DNA from: Nannocystis exedens
Lineage (GTDB): Bacteria > Myxococcota_A > Polyangia > Nannocystales > Nannocystaceae
DNA: 64,000 bases
Direction of reading: 5' to 3'
Assembly: GCF_002343915.1 (NCBI RefSeq)
Contig: NZ_NETK01000001.1
Span: forward strand, 8,260,001 to 8,324,000
Shown: positions 25,614 through 33,922 of the stretch, piece by piece
Numbering within the stretch: position 1 is the first letter of the stretch
Layout: every line of letters starts with the position of its first letter
Notes under the pieces: generated by a model
Database searches by the model: none
The model's input: the letters and a program-made list of their open reading frames with translations, nothing else
Told to the model about the DNA's origin: nothing
Made by a program: the position numbers and the translations under genes

Positions 25614-27100
25614 CGACGTCGGCCTTGACTCGGGCGAATGTCCTGCGGCTGTTTCACGCCGAGGGCTGGCGGATCGGCACGATCGCCGCGCAGCTCGGCC
25701 TGCACCACGGCACGGTGCGCAGGATCCTCCAGCACAACGGCGTGAAGCTGCCGGCGCCGAAGCGGCGGACGAAGGTGGATCCGTACCGCGCCTTCATCCG
25801 CGAGACGCTCGAGAAGTACCCGAAGCTGCGCGCGACGCGGATCCTGCAGATGGTCCGCACGCGCGGCTACACCGGCCAGATCTCGCGGCTGCGCGAGGTG
25901 GTCCGCGAGCTGCGACCCCGCCGGGCCGAGGCGTACCTGCGCCTTGCGACCTTGCCCGGAGAACAGGCCCAAGTGGACTGGGCCGACTTCGGCAAGGTCC
26001 AGGTCGGCCGGGCGACGCGCAAGCTGATGGCCTTCGTCATGGTGCTGAGCTGGTCGCGCGCGCTGTTCGTGCGCTTCTTCTACGACGCGCGGATGCCGAG
26101 CTTCCTCGCTGGCCATGTGCATGCATTCGCGTACTTCGGCGGCGCCGCGCGGGTCGTGCTCTACGACAACCTGAAGAGCGCGGTGCTCGAGCGACAGGGC
26201 GACGCGATCCGCCTCCACCCGACGCTCGTCGAGTTCGCGGGGCACTACCGCTATGAACCCAGGCCGGTCGCGCCGAGGAGGGGAAACGAGAAGGGTCGTG
26301 TCGAACGCGCGATTCGCTACCTGCGCGACGCATTCTTCGCCGGCCGCACTTTCGTCGGCCTCGACGACCTCAACGCGCAGGTGCTCGCATTCTGCCAGAC
26401 CCTCGCCATGCAAAGACTGTGGCCCGACGACCGCGCCCGCACGGTCGAAAGCGCCTTCGCCGAGGAGCGCCCCTTGCTGCTGGTGGCGTCCGGCGAGCCG
26501 TTTCCGTGCGCCGAGCAGCAGCCCGTGCGCGCCGGCAAGACCCCGTACGTGCGCTTCGATCGCAACGACTACTCGATCCCGCACACCCACGTCTGCAAGG
26601 AGCTCGTCGTCGTCGCCGACGCCGAGCGCGTGCGCGTCGTCGACGGGACGCACGTGATCGCCGAGCACGCCCGCTGCTACGGCGCCGGCGAGGTCCTCGA
26701 GGACAGGTCGCACATCGACGCGCTGTGGTCCGAAAAGACCGGCGCCCGGACACATCGGGAGCTCGATCGCCTGCGGCGCGCGGTCCCGCGGAGCCAGGAC
26801 TTCCTGCGCGCCCTCGCCGAGCGCGGCGAGCCGCTCGCCCGCGCCACCCGTCAGCTCGAGGAGCTCCTCGACGCCCACGGCGCCTGTCTCTTGGAGCAGG
26901 CCATCGACGACGCGCTCGCACGCGAGTTGCTATACATCCCGGCGCTGCGCAAGGCGATTGAGCAGCTCGCCCCGCCAGGACACCGGGAGGCGCCGGAGCT
27001 CCCGACGCGCCTGCGCGCGATCGTCGTGCGCCCGCACGACCTCCGCACCTACGACGCGCTCACCGCCGAGGAGAACGACGATGGCGACGAAGACACCTGA
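25610..27100 (+). CDS. istA: IS21-family transposase IstA
   Basis: 496 residues starting at a GTG overlapped by the preceding stop. An N-terminal helix-turn-helix (GTIAAQLGLHHGTVRRIL) binds the IS ends. The DDE integrase core is visible: QAQVDWADFG (first Asp), ARVVLYDNLKSAV (second Asp) and RGNEKGRVERAIRYLRDAFF (Glu). The length is normal for IstA. It cuts and joins the element's 3' ends in concert with IstB. No frameshifts are present. The istB ATG lies within its last 20 bases in another frame. Confidence 0.95.
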   Translation: MTTSALTRANVLRLFHAEGWRIGTIAAQLGLHHGTVRRILQHNGVKLPAPKRRTKVDPYRAFIRETLEKYPKLRATRILQMVRTRGYTGQISRLREVVRELRPRRAEAYLRLATLPGEQAQVDWADFGKVQVGRATRKLMAFVMVLSWSRALFVRFFYDARMPSFLAGHVHAFAYFGGAARVVLYDNLKSAVLERQGDAIRLHPTLVEFAGHYRYEPRPVAPRRGNEKGRVERAIRYLRDAFFAGRTFVGLDDLNAQVLAFCQTLAMQRLWPDDRARTVESAFAEERPLLLVASGEPFPCAEQQPVRAGKTPYVRFDRNDYSIPHTHVCKELVVVADAERVRVVDGTHVIAEHARCYGAGEVLEDRSHIDALWSEKTGARTHRELDRLRRAVPRSQDFLRALAERGEPLARATRQLEELLDAHGACLLEQAIDDALARELLYIPALRKAIEQLAPPGHREAPELPTRLRAIVVRPHDLRTYDALTAEENDDGDEDT

Positions 27101-27845
27101 CGCGACGCTGCGCGAGCGCGCCGCCGCGCTCGGGCTCTACGGCCTGCTCGCCCGCTGGCACGCCATCGAGGCCGAGCCGTGGCTGCGCCCGCTCATCGAG
27201 GCCGAAGAGGACGAACGCTGTCGACGCAGCCTCGCGCGTCGCCTCGAGGGCGCCAAGATCGGCGCCTTTAAGCCGATCGCCGACTTCGATTGGACGCACC
27301 CGCGGAAGATCGACCGCGAGGCGATCGAGGCTCTCTTCGAGCTCGACTTCCTCCGCGAGCACACCAACGTCGTCCTGATCGGCTCGGGCGGCGTCGGTAA
27401 GACGATGATCGCCCGCAACCTCGCCCACCGCGCGATCCGGGCCGGCCACACCGTCCGCGTCGTCGAGGCCGCCCAGATGCTCGGCGATCTCGCGGCCCAG
27501 CCCGACACCACGCGCCTGCGGAAGCGCCTCCGCCGCTACACCTCTCCCGCGCTCCTCGTCGTGGACGAGGTCGGCTACATGTCCTATGGGCAAGGCTACG
27601 CCGATCTGCTCTTCCAGGTGGTCAGCCAGCGATACCAACGACTCTCGACAATCGTAACCACCAACCGGATCTTCAGCGAGTGGCAGGAGGTGTTTCCGAG
27701 CGCGACCAGCATCGTCGCCGTCATCGACCGCCTGTGCCACAACGCCGAGGTCCTCACCATCGACGCCGAATCCTACCGGAACAAGGAGACCGTCGAACGC
27801 AACACGACCCGCAGAGCCGCCAGGCGCTCTCGTCGCAAATCCTGA
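27081..27845 (+). CDS. istB: IS21-family helper ATPase IstB
   Basis: 254 residues from the ATG at 27081; the longer open frame only adds out-of-family sequence antisense to istA. It is an AAA+ ATPase with Walker A GSGGVGKT, Walker B LLVVDEVGYM and a sensor-like TIVTTNR. The C-terminal basic tail is TRRAARRSRRKS. IstB oligomerises on target DNA and activates IstA. The 20-nt overlap with istA matches the coupled arrangement of the family. Confidence 0.95.
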   Translation: MATKTPDATLRERAAALGLYGLLARWHAIEAEPWLRPLIEAEEDERCRRSLARRLEGAKIGAFKPIADFDWTHPRKIDREAIEALFELDFLREHTNVVLIGSGGVGKTMIARNLAHRAIRAGHTVRVVEAAQMLGDLAAQPDTTRLRKRLRRYTSPALLVVDEVGYMSYGQGYADLLFQVVSQRYQRLSTIVTTNRIFSEWQEVFPSATSIVAVIDRLCHNAEVLTIDAESYRNKETVERNTTRRAARRSRRKS

Positions 27846-27918
27846 GCCGCCACGGTCACCCTCGCTCGACGCCGGCCTCGCCGGCGTTTTCTGCCGCCGA
27901 TTTTCGCCGCTGATTTCT

Positions 27919-27955
27919 GCCGCTGGATTTACGCGGATCTACGCCGTCGTCAACA
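27919..27955 (-). repeat. IS21 right terminal inverted repeat
   Basis: On the minus strand it begins TGTTGACGACG and shares the inner 16 bases with the left end. Confidence 0.9.
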
Positions 27956-27960
27956 GTAGA
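27956..27960. repeat. Target site duplication, right (GTAGA)
   Basis: Identical to 24548-24552; the FG-GAP frame resumes here. Confidence 0.9.
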
Positions 27961-29464
27961 CGGCCCCCGCGGCGAACGCCTCGTCGTTCCACTGGTTACC
28001 GTCGATTTCAGTGGAGGAGGAAGACTCGAGGGACGCGCCGACGGCCAGTGTATCGCCGTCGGACGCGAGCGCGATGGATTCGCCGAAGCTCCGGGACAAG
28101 GGCGAGTTAGACGCCTTGATGTATGCCTGCTGTGACCAGACGCCCCGTTCCAAAGTGAACACGTAAACCGCGCCGGACGGCAGGTCGTCGTCGACCTGAT
28201 TCCCGTTGATCCCCGCGGACTTGCTGCGCTCGGAAGGCGCGCCCACTGCCAGCGTGGTGCCATCGCCGGAGAGGGCGAGGGAGGCGCCGAAGTGATCTCC
28301 TTCGCCCGTGTTGGACGCCTTGAGGTACGCACGGTGCGCCCATCCTTCTCCATTGCGGGAATAGACATAAGCTGCGCCGGAATTTTGGGCGAGGCCCAGC
28401 CAGGGAGCGCCGTCGACGCCAGTGGCGGCGTTATCTTCGTAGCGGGCGCCGACCGCGATGGTATTGCCGTCGGCCGATAGCGCCATCGCCCGGCCGAACT
28501 GCGCCGAGGGGTGGATGTTGTTCGCCTTGATGTAGGCCGTCTGCGACCACGCCGAGCCCTTGCGCTCGAACACGTAGACGGCGCCCGAGTCCTCCGCGCT
28601 GTCGTCGTGGCGATCGCCGTCGATGCCCGTCGCCGCGCTGTCCTCCTGAGGCGCGCCGACCGCGATGGTATCGCCGTTCCCAGAGATTGCGACCTCGCCG
28701 AACCAGTCCTCGGGGTCGACGTTGAAGGACTTGAGGTAGGCCTGTTGCTTCCACGTGTCGCCCTCGCGCACGAACACGTAGGCTGCGCCGCTGTTCTTGG
28801 CGTAGTTGTGGAGCTCGTCGCCGTTGATGCCGTGCGCGCCGCTGTCCTCGAAGGGAGCTCCCACGACCATCGTGGAACCGTCGGCGGAGATGGCGACGCT
28901 AGAGCCGAAGTAGTCGTCGCTCTCGGCGTTGGAGGCCTTGAAGTAGCCGATCGCGCCGTCGACGCCCGGGTCGACCTCGACGGGCTCTGACTCCTTGCAG
29001 CCGGTCTTGTCGCAGGCGCGGAGCTTGTAGGCCGCCGAGAGACGCAGGTGGATCGGCATCGACCAGGTGATCGAGGTCCCGACCAGGTCGTCTCCGAGCT
29101 GCGACCAGCCGGCGACTTCGGGATAGGGCCGCTCGAGCAATTGATAGTACTCGGCGCCGGCGACCGGCTTCCAGGAGAACTCGTAGCGCTTGATCGGCGC
29201 GTAGTCGACGTAGAGGTACGGCGTGGCGAGCGGGATCTCCGCCTCGTCCCCGGTGCTGTCGCCGGTGGTGCCGGTGGTGGGGTCTTCCGCGATCGTCGTC
29301 GTGAGGATCGACTCGGTGATCGACGATGCGTCGGTGAAGGTGCCCGAGCTCGCCTCGCTCGTCGCGTCGTCCGTCGTGGAGGTCGCGTCGCCCGGTTCGG
29401 CGGGCAGGGCGCAACCCAGGGTGCAGAGCGTGAGGAGGGGATAGAGACGGGCGCGGCTCGACAT
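27956..29464 (-). pseudogene. FG-GAP lipoprotein, 5' part of IS-disrupted gene
   Basis: From the ATG at 29464 it encodes the signal RLYPLLTLCTLGC, a Ser/Thr linker, the FEFSWKPVAGAEYYQLLERP-like segment (here YEFSWKPVAGAEYY) and five FG-GAP repeats, collinear with the intact paralogue. After VY at the junction the IS adds Cys and a stop at 27950. A secreted truncated protein of about 505 residues could still be made. The uninterrupted gene would give 643 residues, against 644 for the paralogue. Confidence 0.88.
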
Positions 29465-29908
29465 GGTGAGCCGGGCCAAGGCAAGCGCCGTGCCAGGCCC
29501 TCCGGGCCGCGTTCCCGGGGGCTTGTGCTGCTTCGTGGGGCAGGCCGGGTTGGGTGTCCCAAGCGGGGTTGGGTACCGGGCTTGGGGGGCGAGCGGCCGG
29601 CGTCAGGAGGCGAATTTCGCAGGCCTCACGCATCGGCGCCGGCTCGACGACCGGGAGCCCTGTCGCACGGTCGCTCGCCCCGTCTCAGGACGTGCTGCAG
29701 AATTTTTCCCGACGAACCGACGGCGATGGCAAATCGACGAGGCGGACGAGGGCCGAGACGCGGGCGACCCGCGGCGCAGCGGCTGCGGTGAGCGGCGCGA
29801 CGCGCCCGAGGCCGAGCCCGCGTCGCTGGAGCCGTCGCCGCCGCGGCTCGTCGAGGGTCCGGCGAATGTCTTTTTACACATGCTCGATCAGACATGTATG
29901 AGGAGTCA
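29465..29908. other. Intergenic region
   Basis: 29480-29605 duplicates the upstream flank of the other FG-GAP gene. The remainder up to the NmrA stop holds no supported gene; short Arg/Ala-rich frames are shadows. A dispersed palindrome lies at 29879-29896. Confidence 0.5.
29879..29896. repeat. Dispersed 18-bp palindrome
   Basis: catgctcgatcagacatg, 12 nt past the stop of the NmrA-like gene on the minus strand. Confidence 0.55.
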
Positions 29909-30730
29909 TCATGCGAACGCCGCCTGCGCGAACGCTCGCAGCGAGCGCGGCGGGCGGCCGGTGCGGCGCAGGACCTCGTCGGTCACGCGGTCCTCGGCCC
30001 CGCTGGCGATCGCCTGCTCGAGCGCGCCGAGAATCGCGGCGTACTCGGCCGGCATGCCGGCGGCGGTGAGGCGGGCGCACCACTCGTCGACCGTGATCGC
30101 GCGGTGGACCACCGGCTCGCCGAGCACCTCCGAGAGGATCGCCGCCGCCTCGTCGTACGACAGCGCCTGCGGGCCGGTGAGGATGAGATCGGCGTTGGCC
30201 GGCGCGAGCAGCGTGGCCACCGCGACGGCGGCGATGTCCTCCGCGTCGATGAAGCCGATCCGGCCCTGACCGCTGGCGCTGACGAACGCGCGCTCGCTGC
30301 GGATGCCGCGGCCGATCGCGTGCTGCGGGTCGGCGAAGTTCTGCATGAACCACGACGGCCGCAGCACGGTCCACTCCGGCGCGCGCGCCTGCAGGGCGGC
30401 ATGCACCGCGCCGAAGCCGGGCGCGCTCGCTTCGATGGCCGACGAGCTGAGCTGCACGAAGCGCCGCACGCCGCGGGCGATCGCGCGGTCGATGAACGGC
30501 ACCATGAGCCGCTCGGGGTCGGGGACCAGCGCCGGCGCGACCAGGTAGACGGCGTCGACGCCGTCCAGCGCGACATCATGGGTGGACGGATCGGCCCAGT
30601 CGAAGCGGACCTGATCGGCACCGCGTGGATGACGGCTGCCGATCGCGACGGTGACGTCGCGGGCCCGCAGCCCGCGAGCGACCGCGCTGCCGGTCTTGCC
30701 GGTGCCGCCGGTGACGAGCGCGCGCATCAC
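29909..30730 (-). CDS. NmrA-like NAD(P)-binding oxidoreductase
   Basis: 273 residues from a GTG at 30730 (an ATG follows at 30727). The N-terminal Rossmann motif is ALVTGGTGKTGSAVARGLRA. FVQLSSSAIEASAPG, TVLRPSWFMQNF and FIDAEDIAAVAVATLL follow the atypical SDR/NmrA order, which lacks the classical YxxxK. The start overlaps the stop of the SnoaL-like gene, so the pair is translationally coupled. The divergent AraC regulator likely controls both. The substrate is unknown; family members act as redox sensors or as quinone or azo reductases. Confidence 0.85.
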   Translation of the reverse strand: MMRALVTGGTGKTGSAVARGLRARDVTVAIGSRHPRGADQVRFDWADPSTHDVALDGVDAVYLVAPALVPDPERLMVPFIDRAIARGVRRFVQLSSSAIEASAPGFGAVHAALQARAPEWTVLRPSWFMQNFADPQHAIGRGIRSERAFVSASGQGRIGFIDAEDIAAVAVATLLAPANADLILTGPQALSYDEAAAILSEVLGEPVVHRAITVDEWCARLTAAGMPAEYAAILGALEQAIASGAEDRVTDEVLRRTGRPPRSLRAFAQAAFA

Positions 30731-31173
30731 TCACCTCCCAGCGCGTCGCGGACGCTGCCCTCGCGGAAGCTGCTCGTGGCCGTCGGGTCCCAGTACTCGC
30801 GGTAGCGGACGATCCGCCCGTCCTTGCACTGCAGCACCATCACGTAGTCCTGCTCGTAGGCCTCGCCCGTGGGGGCCAGCGTCGCCGAGCCGTGGACCTC
30901 GGCGACGAGGACGTCGGGGTCGGTGGTGGGGTAGACTCGCAGGTCGGAGAACCGCAGGTCGCGGAACACCCCCGGGGTGCGCCGGAAGTAGGCCGCGATC
31001 GCCGGCTTGCCGACGAGCCGCGGCGGCAGCCCGAGGCGAAGGGCGTAAGGGAACTCGACGACCGCGTCGTCGGCGAACAACTGCAGCCAGCGCTCGATGT
31101 CGCGGGCGATCCGCTCGAGGTGCGCCGCGAGCGCTGCGGCCGCGCGCATGGGTTCGGTTGCGTGGTCTTGCAT
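30727..31173 (-). CDS. SnoaL-like (NTF2 fold) protein
   Basis: 148 residues from the ATG at 31173, chosen because AGGAGA sits just upstream; the TTG at 31194 lacks this. The segments ERIARDIERWLQLFADDAVV, FPYALRLGLPPRLVGKPAIA and VHGSATLAPTGEAYEQDYVM fit the SnoaL-like ketosteroid isomerase/cyclase fold. It forms a two-gene operon with the NmrA-like oxidoreductase. Catalytic role and substrate are unknown. Confidence 0.82.
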   Translation of the reverse strand: MQDHATEPMRAAAALAAHLERIARDIERWLQLFADDAVVEFPYALRLGLPPRLVGKPAIAAYFRRTPGVFRDLRFSDLRVYPTTDPDVLVAEVHGSATLAPTGEAYEQDYVMVLQCKDGRIVRYREYWDPTATSSFREGSVRDALGGE

Positions 31174-31494
31174 GGCGTCTCCTGTGCCGGCCAAGCTAGT
31201 TCGGCCGCCTGCACCGCGCGTCCGGATCGCCGATCCGCGCGTCCGAACCGGCAGAGGCAGGCGGGCCGGCCGTGTTCGCCACGAGTCGATGTCTCCGGGC
31301 TCGCGTGCGCGCGCGGCAGCAGCCTGCGAGCCGGGCCGCGTCGGCGCGAGGGGGTCGCCGCGGGGCCCGAGGGGGTCGGCTCGCGCGAGGGAGGCGACCT
31401 CGTTCTGCGCCGCGGACGGCGCGACCGGGACGGCGCCCTTCGGGGTCGTCGGCGCGTGTCTCGGCGGGTCGGCGGTGCGCTATGCTCCGCGGCG
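31174..31494. promoter_or_regulatory. Divergent intergenic region between SnoaL-NmrA operon and AraC gene
   Basis: 321 bp with no supported gene. It should contain both promoters and the AraC binding sites; no repeated half-sites were recognised by eye. Confidence 0.4.
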
Positions 31495-32400
31495 ATGACC
31501 GAGCTCGACGCGCTGGCGCGCTCCCTCGTCGTCCTCGGCAGCGAGGTCACCAGCCTCGAGCTCGGCGGGCGGTGGGGCAAGCACCGCCGGGCCGGCCGCG
31601 GCAGCGCCAAGCTGTACGCGGCGCTGTACGGCGGCGGGGTGCTGGAGGTCGCCGGTGCGCGCATGTCTCTCGGGCCAGGTGAGCTCGCCTTCCTGCCGCG
31701 GGCCGACGAGCACGTGATCCGCGACAGCGCCGCGACGCCGGTGCCGCGCGACGGCAGCGCCTGCGTGGGGATGCAGCAGACGGCGGCCGACGTGTGGGTC
31801 AGCGAGGCGGCGCCGGTCACGAGCCTGGTGACGGTCGACCTGCAGATCGATCACGCCGACGCGCCGTGGCTGTCGCTGCTGCCGGCGGTCGTCCACATCA
31901 CCCGCGAGGACCGCGAGCTCGGCCGCTGGCTGGCCGACACGCTGGCGCTGCTCGGCCGGGCCCGCGCGCTGTCGCCGGCGCTGCGCGAGACGATCACCAC
32001 CTCGTGGGCGCAGGCGCTGTTCGCCCAGGCGCTGCGAGCCGAGGGCGCGTCGCTGCCGGGCGCCGAGGCGCTGCGCGACGAGCGGATCGTCGCCGCCCTG
32101 CTGCGCCTGCGCGCCGAGCCCGAGAAGCCGTGGGAGCTCGGCGAGCTGGCGGCCGAGGTCGGGATGTCGCGCTCGGTGCTGGCCGCCCGCACCACCGCGC
32201 TGCTCGGCGAGCCGGTCGGCAGCTACCTCCGCCGCCTGCGCCTCGACCGCGCCGCCAGCCTGCTCGCGACCACCGACGCGCCGATCAAGGCGATCGCCGC
32301 CCGCGTCGGCTACGCCAGCGAGCCCGCGTTCACCCGCGCGTTCGTCCGCGCCCGCGGCACCGCGCCGCAGGCGTACCGCCGGGCGATGCGGGGCGCGTGA
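31495..32400 (+). CDS. AraC-family transcriptional regulator
   Basis: 301 residues from the ATG at 31495. The N-terminal cupin-like sensor resembles the AraC-binding region of cupin type (YGGGVLEVAGARMSLGPGEL). The C-terminal ~100 residues have two helix-turn-helix motifs: ELAAEVGMSRSVLAARTTAL and KAIAARVGYASEPAFTRAFV, ending PQAYRRA. It is divergent from the SnoaL-NmrA operon, which it probably controls. The long frame upstream of this ATG is a shadow. Confidence 0.9.
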   Translation: MTELDALARSLVVLGSEVTSLELGGRWGKHRRAGRGSAKLYAALYGGGVLEVAGARMSLGPGELAFLPRADEHVIRDSAATPVPRDGSACVGMQQTAADVWVSEAAPVTSLVTVDLQIDHADAPWLSLLPAVVHITREDRELGRWLADTLALLGRARALSPALRETITTSWAQALFAQALRAEGASLPGAEALRDERIVAALLRLRAEPEKPWELGELAAEVGMSRSVLAARTTALLGEPVGSYLRRLRLDRAASLLATTDAPIKAIAARVGYASEPAFTRAFVRARGTAPQAYRRAMRGA

Positions 32401-32423
32401 TCGATCGAGCATGTCGTGATGAG

Positions 32424-32441
32424 CATGTCTGAAAGGACATG
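32424..32441. repeat. Dispersed 18-bp palindrome
   Basis: catgtctgaaaggacatg, 24 nt past the AraC stop. Confidence 0.65.
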
Positions 32442-32559
32442 CTGGCCGGGTGAACGTCGAGAGCAGCCATGAACGTGCACGCGCTGCCGGGCGGCGTGCA
32501 CGCGCGAGCGCGGCGCTCGCCGACGCTGCGCCGAGCGAGCCCTCACATGATTGCGTGAA

Positions 32560-32578
32560 CATGTTCTGAAGGACACAT
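32560..32578. repeat. Dispersed palindrome, diverged copy
   Basis: catgttctgaaggacacat, one base longer than the consensus. Confidence 0.5.
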
Positions 32579-32622
32579 CCATCGCGCGGCCCGAGTCGCG
32601 CGTGCCGACGCACATCCGGGGG

Positions 32623-32638
32623 CTGTCCGCGAGGACAG
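32623..32638. repeat. Dispersed palindrome, CTGTCC variant
   Basis: ctgtccgcgaggacag, 5 bp from the monooxygenase stop on the minus strand. Confidence 0.5.
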
Positions 32639-32642
32639 GGCG

Positions 32643-33842
32643 TCACGCCGTCGGGGTCGACCACTCGACGCGGTGCTCGTAGAAGCGCGCCTGCGCGGCC
32701 GCGCCTGCGCGGAGGAACAGCGGCAGCATGCGGTCGCGGAACCAGGCCGCCACCGGGCCGGCGGGCGCCTTGCCGTCGCCGTTCTTGCGGGCCTGGCGGA
32801 CGACCGCCTCGACGCGGGCGCGGCGCTCCTGCTCGAAGCCGGCGAACGCGGCCTGCGGGCTGGTGGCGTCGCGCAGGCAGCGGGCCAGCACCAGCGCGTC
32901 CTCGAGCGCGAGCGAGGCGCCCTGGCCGGCCGACGGCGACGTGGCGTGGGCGGCGTCGCCGAGCAGGCACACGCGGCCGGCGTGCCAGCGGGGCAGGGTC
33001 ATGATGTCGTGCAGCGCCCACGGGCCGAGCAGCGTCGGCGTCGCGCGCACGACGTCGGCGATCCACCCCGGGTCGCCGGCGTGCAAAGCCAGGATCGCCG
33101 CGCGGCGCTGCTCGGGGTCGACGACCTGCATCGCCTCGCGCGCGCCGTTGTTGTGGAACCACCACACCTCGCCGCCGGGCGCCGCGAACGCGCCGAAGAA
33201 GGCGCGGCGGCCGAAGGTCATCACTGTCCACCCGGGCTCGAGCGGCGCGCCGGGGCAGCGGGCGAAGCCGCCGACGTCGCACAGACCGGTGAACGCCGGC
33301 GCCGGCGAGCCCGGCAGCGCCAGGGCGCGCACGCGCGAGCGCAGCCCGTCGCAGCCGAGCAGGACGTCGGCCGCGAGCTCTTCGCCGCCCTCGAGCCGCG
33401 CGACCACCTCGCCGGGTCGCTCGGCGATCGCCACCACCTTCGCGCCGAACCGGCAGTCGGCGCCGCGCTCGGCGGCCGCGGCCATGAGCGCCCGGTGCAG
33501 CTCGGCGCGGCGAATCATCACCATCTGCGCGCCGAACCGCCGCGCGTGGCCGCGGTGATCGATCACGCCGATGCAGCGGCCGCGGGCGTTGGTGAACCGC
33601 AGCCCCTCGCACACGGCACCGCGGGCGCGGAGCTCCGCGCCCAGGCCCAGCTCGGCCAGCACCTGCAGCCCGTTGGGCGCCAGGCCGAGGAACGCCCCGG
33701 CGTCGCCCTCCGCCGCGCTGCGGGCCTCCAGCACCGTCGCCCGTACCCCGAGCCGACGCAGGAACATCGCCACGGTCGGTCCGGCTACCCCGCCGCCGAC
33801 CACCAGCGCTCGCTGGATCGGCGCACGCATCGAGTCCGTCAC
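32643..33842 (-). CDS. FAD-dependent monooxygenase (aromatic hydroxylase type)
   Basis: 399 residues from a GTG at 33842, chosen for the AGGAGG 6 nt upstream. The FAD-binding GxGxxG is in ALVVGGGVAGPTVAMFLRRL with the acidic partner in LEA. The second motif is LLGCDGLRSRVR (DG). The third is VCLLGDAAHATSPSAGQGAS (GD), followed by LALEDALVLARCL. These are the marks of class A flavoprotein hydroxylases. The substrate is unknown. The divergent LysR gene 80 bp away is its likely regulator. Confidence 0.9.
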   Translation of the reverse strand: MTDSMRAPIQRALVVGGGVAGPTVAMFLRRLGVRATVLEARSAAEGDAGAFLGLAPNGLQVLAELGLGAELRARGAVCEGLRFTNARGRCIGVIDHRGHARRFGAQMVMIRRAELHRALMAAAAERGADCRFGAKVVAIAERPGEVVARLEGGEELAADVLLGCDGLRSRVRALALPGSPAPAFTGLCDVGGFARCPGAPLEPGWTVMTFGRRAFFGAFAAPGGEVWWFHNNGAREAMQVVDPEQRRAAILALHAGDPGWIADVVRATPTLLGPWALHDIMTLPRWHAGRVCLLGDAAHATSPSAGQGASLALEDALVLARCLRDATSPQAAFAGFEQERRARVEAVVRQARKNGDGKAPAGPVAAWFRDRMLPLFLRAGAAAQARFYEHRVEWSTPTA

Positions 33843-33864
33843 ATCGCACCTCCTGGGCGCGAGC

Positions 33865-33904
33865 ATTCGCCCTCACGACAATCATTGCAAGTGACGAATC
33901 GTGA
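33865..33904. promoter_or_regulatory. Nested inverted repeats, candidate LysR operator
   Basis: In the 80-bp divergent gap, ATTCG (33865) pairs with CGAAT (33895), and TCACGA (33873) pairs with TCGTGA (33899). LysR regulators typically bind such interrupted dyads between divergent genes. Assignment is by position and symmetry only. Confidence 0.45.
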
Positions 33905-33922
33905 CGGTAAACATCACTGGCA

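Larger units (their letters stand above)
24553..27955 (+). mobile_element. IS21-family insertion sequence, 3403 bp, intact
   Basis: The element is bounded by 37-bp imperfect terminal inverted repeats (24553-24589 and 27919-27955; 29 of 37 positions identical) beginning TGT and ending ACA, and flanked by the 5-bp duplication GTAGA. It carries istA and istB in the usual order with overlapping frames, plus two small ORFs ahead of istA. At 3.4 kb it is longer than a minimal ~2.5-kb IS21. The undamaged genes, the exact duplication and the unbroken flanking frame all indicate a recent insertion. It interrupts an FG-GAP lipoprotein gene. Confidence 0.92.
32401..32642. other. Convergent intergenic region with three palindromes
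   Basis: 242 bp between the AraC and monooxygenase stops. It contains palindromes at 32424-32441, 32560-32578 and 32623-32638, the densest cluster in the window. No gene. Confidence 0.6.

Noticed and set aside
29909..33842. Biosynthetic gene cluster (SnoaL, NmrA, FAD monooxygenase, regulators)
   Set aside because: These tailoring-type enzymes have no core synthase nearby and belong to separate regulator/enzyme pairs.
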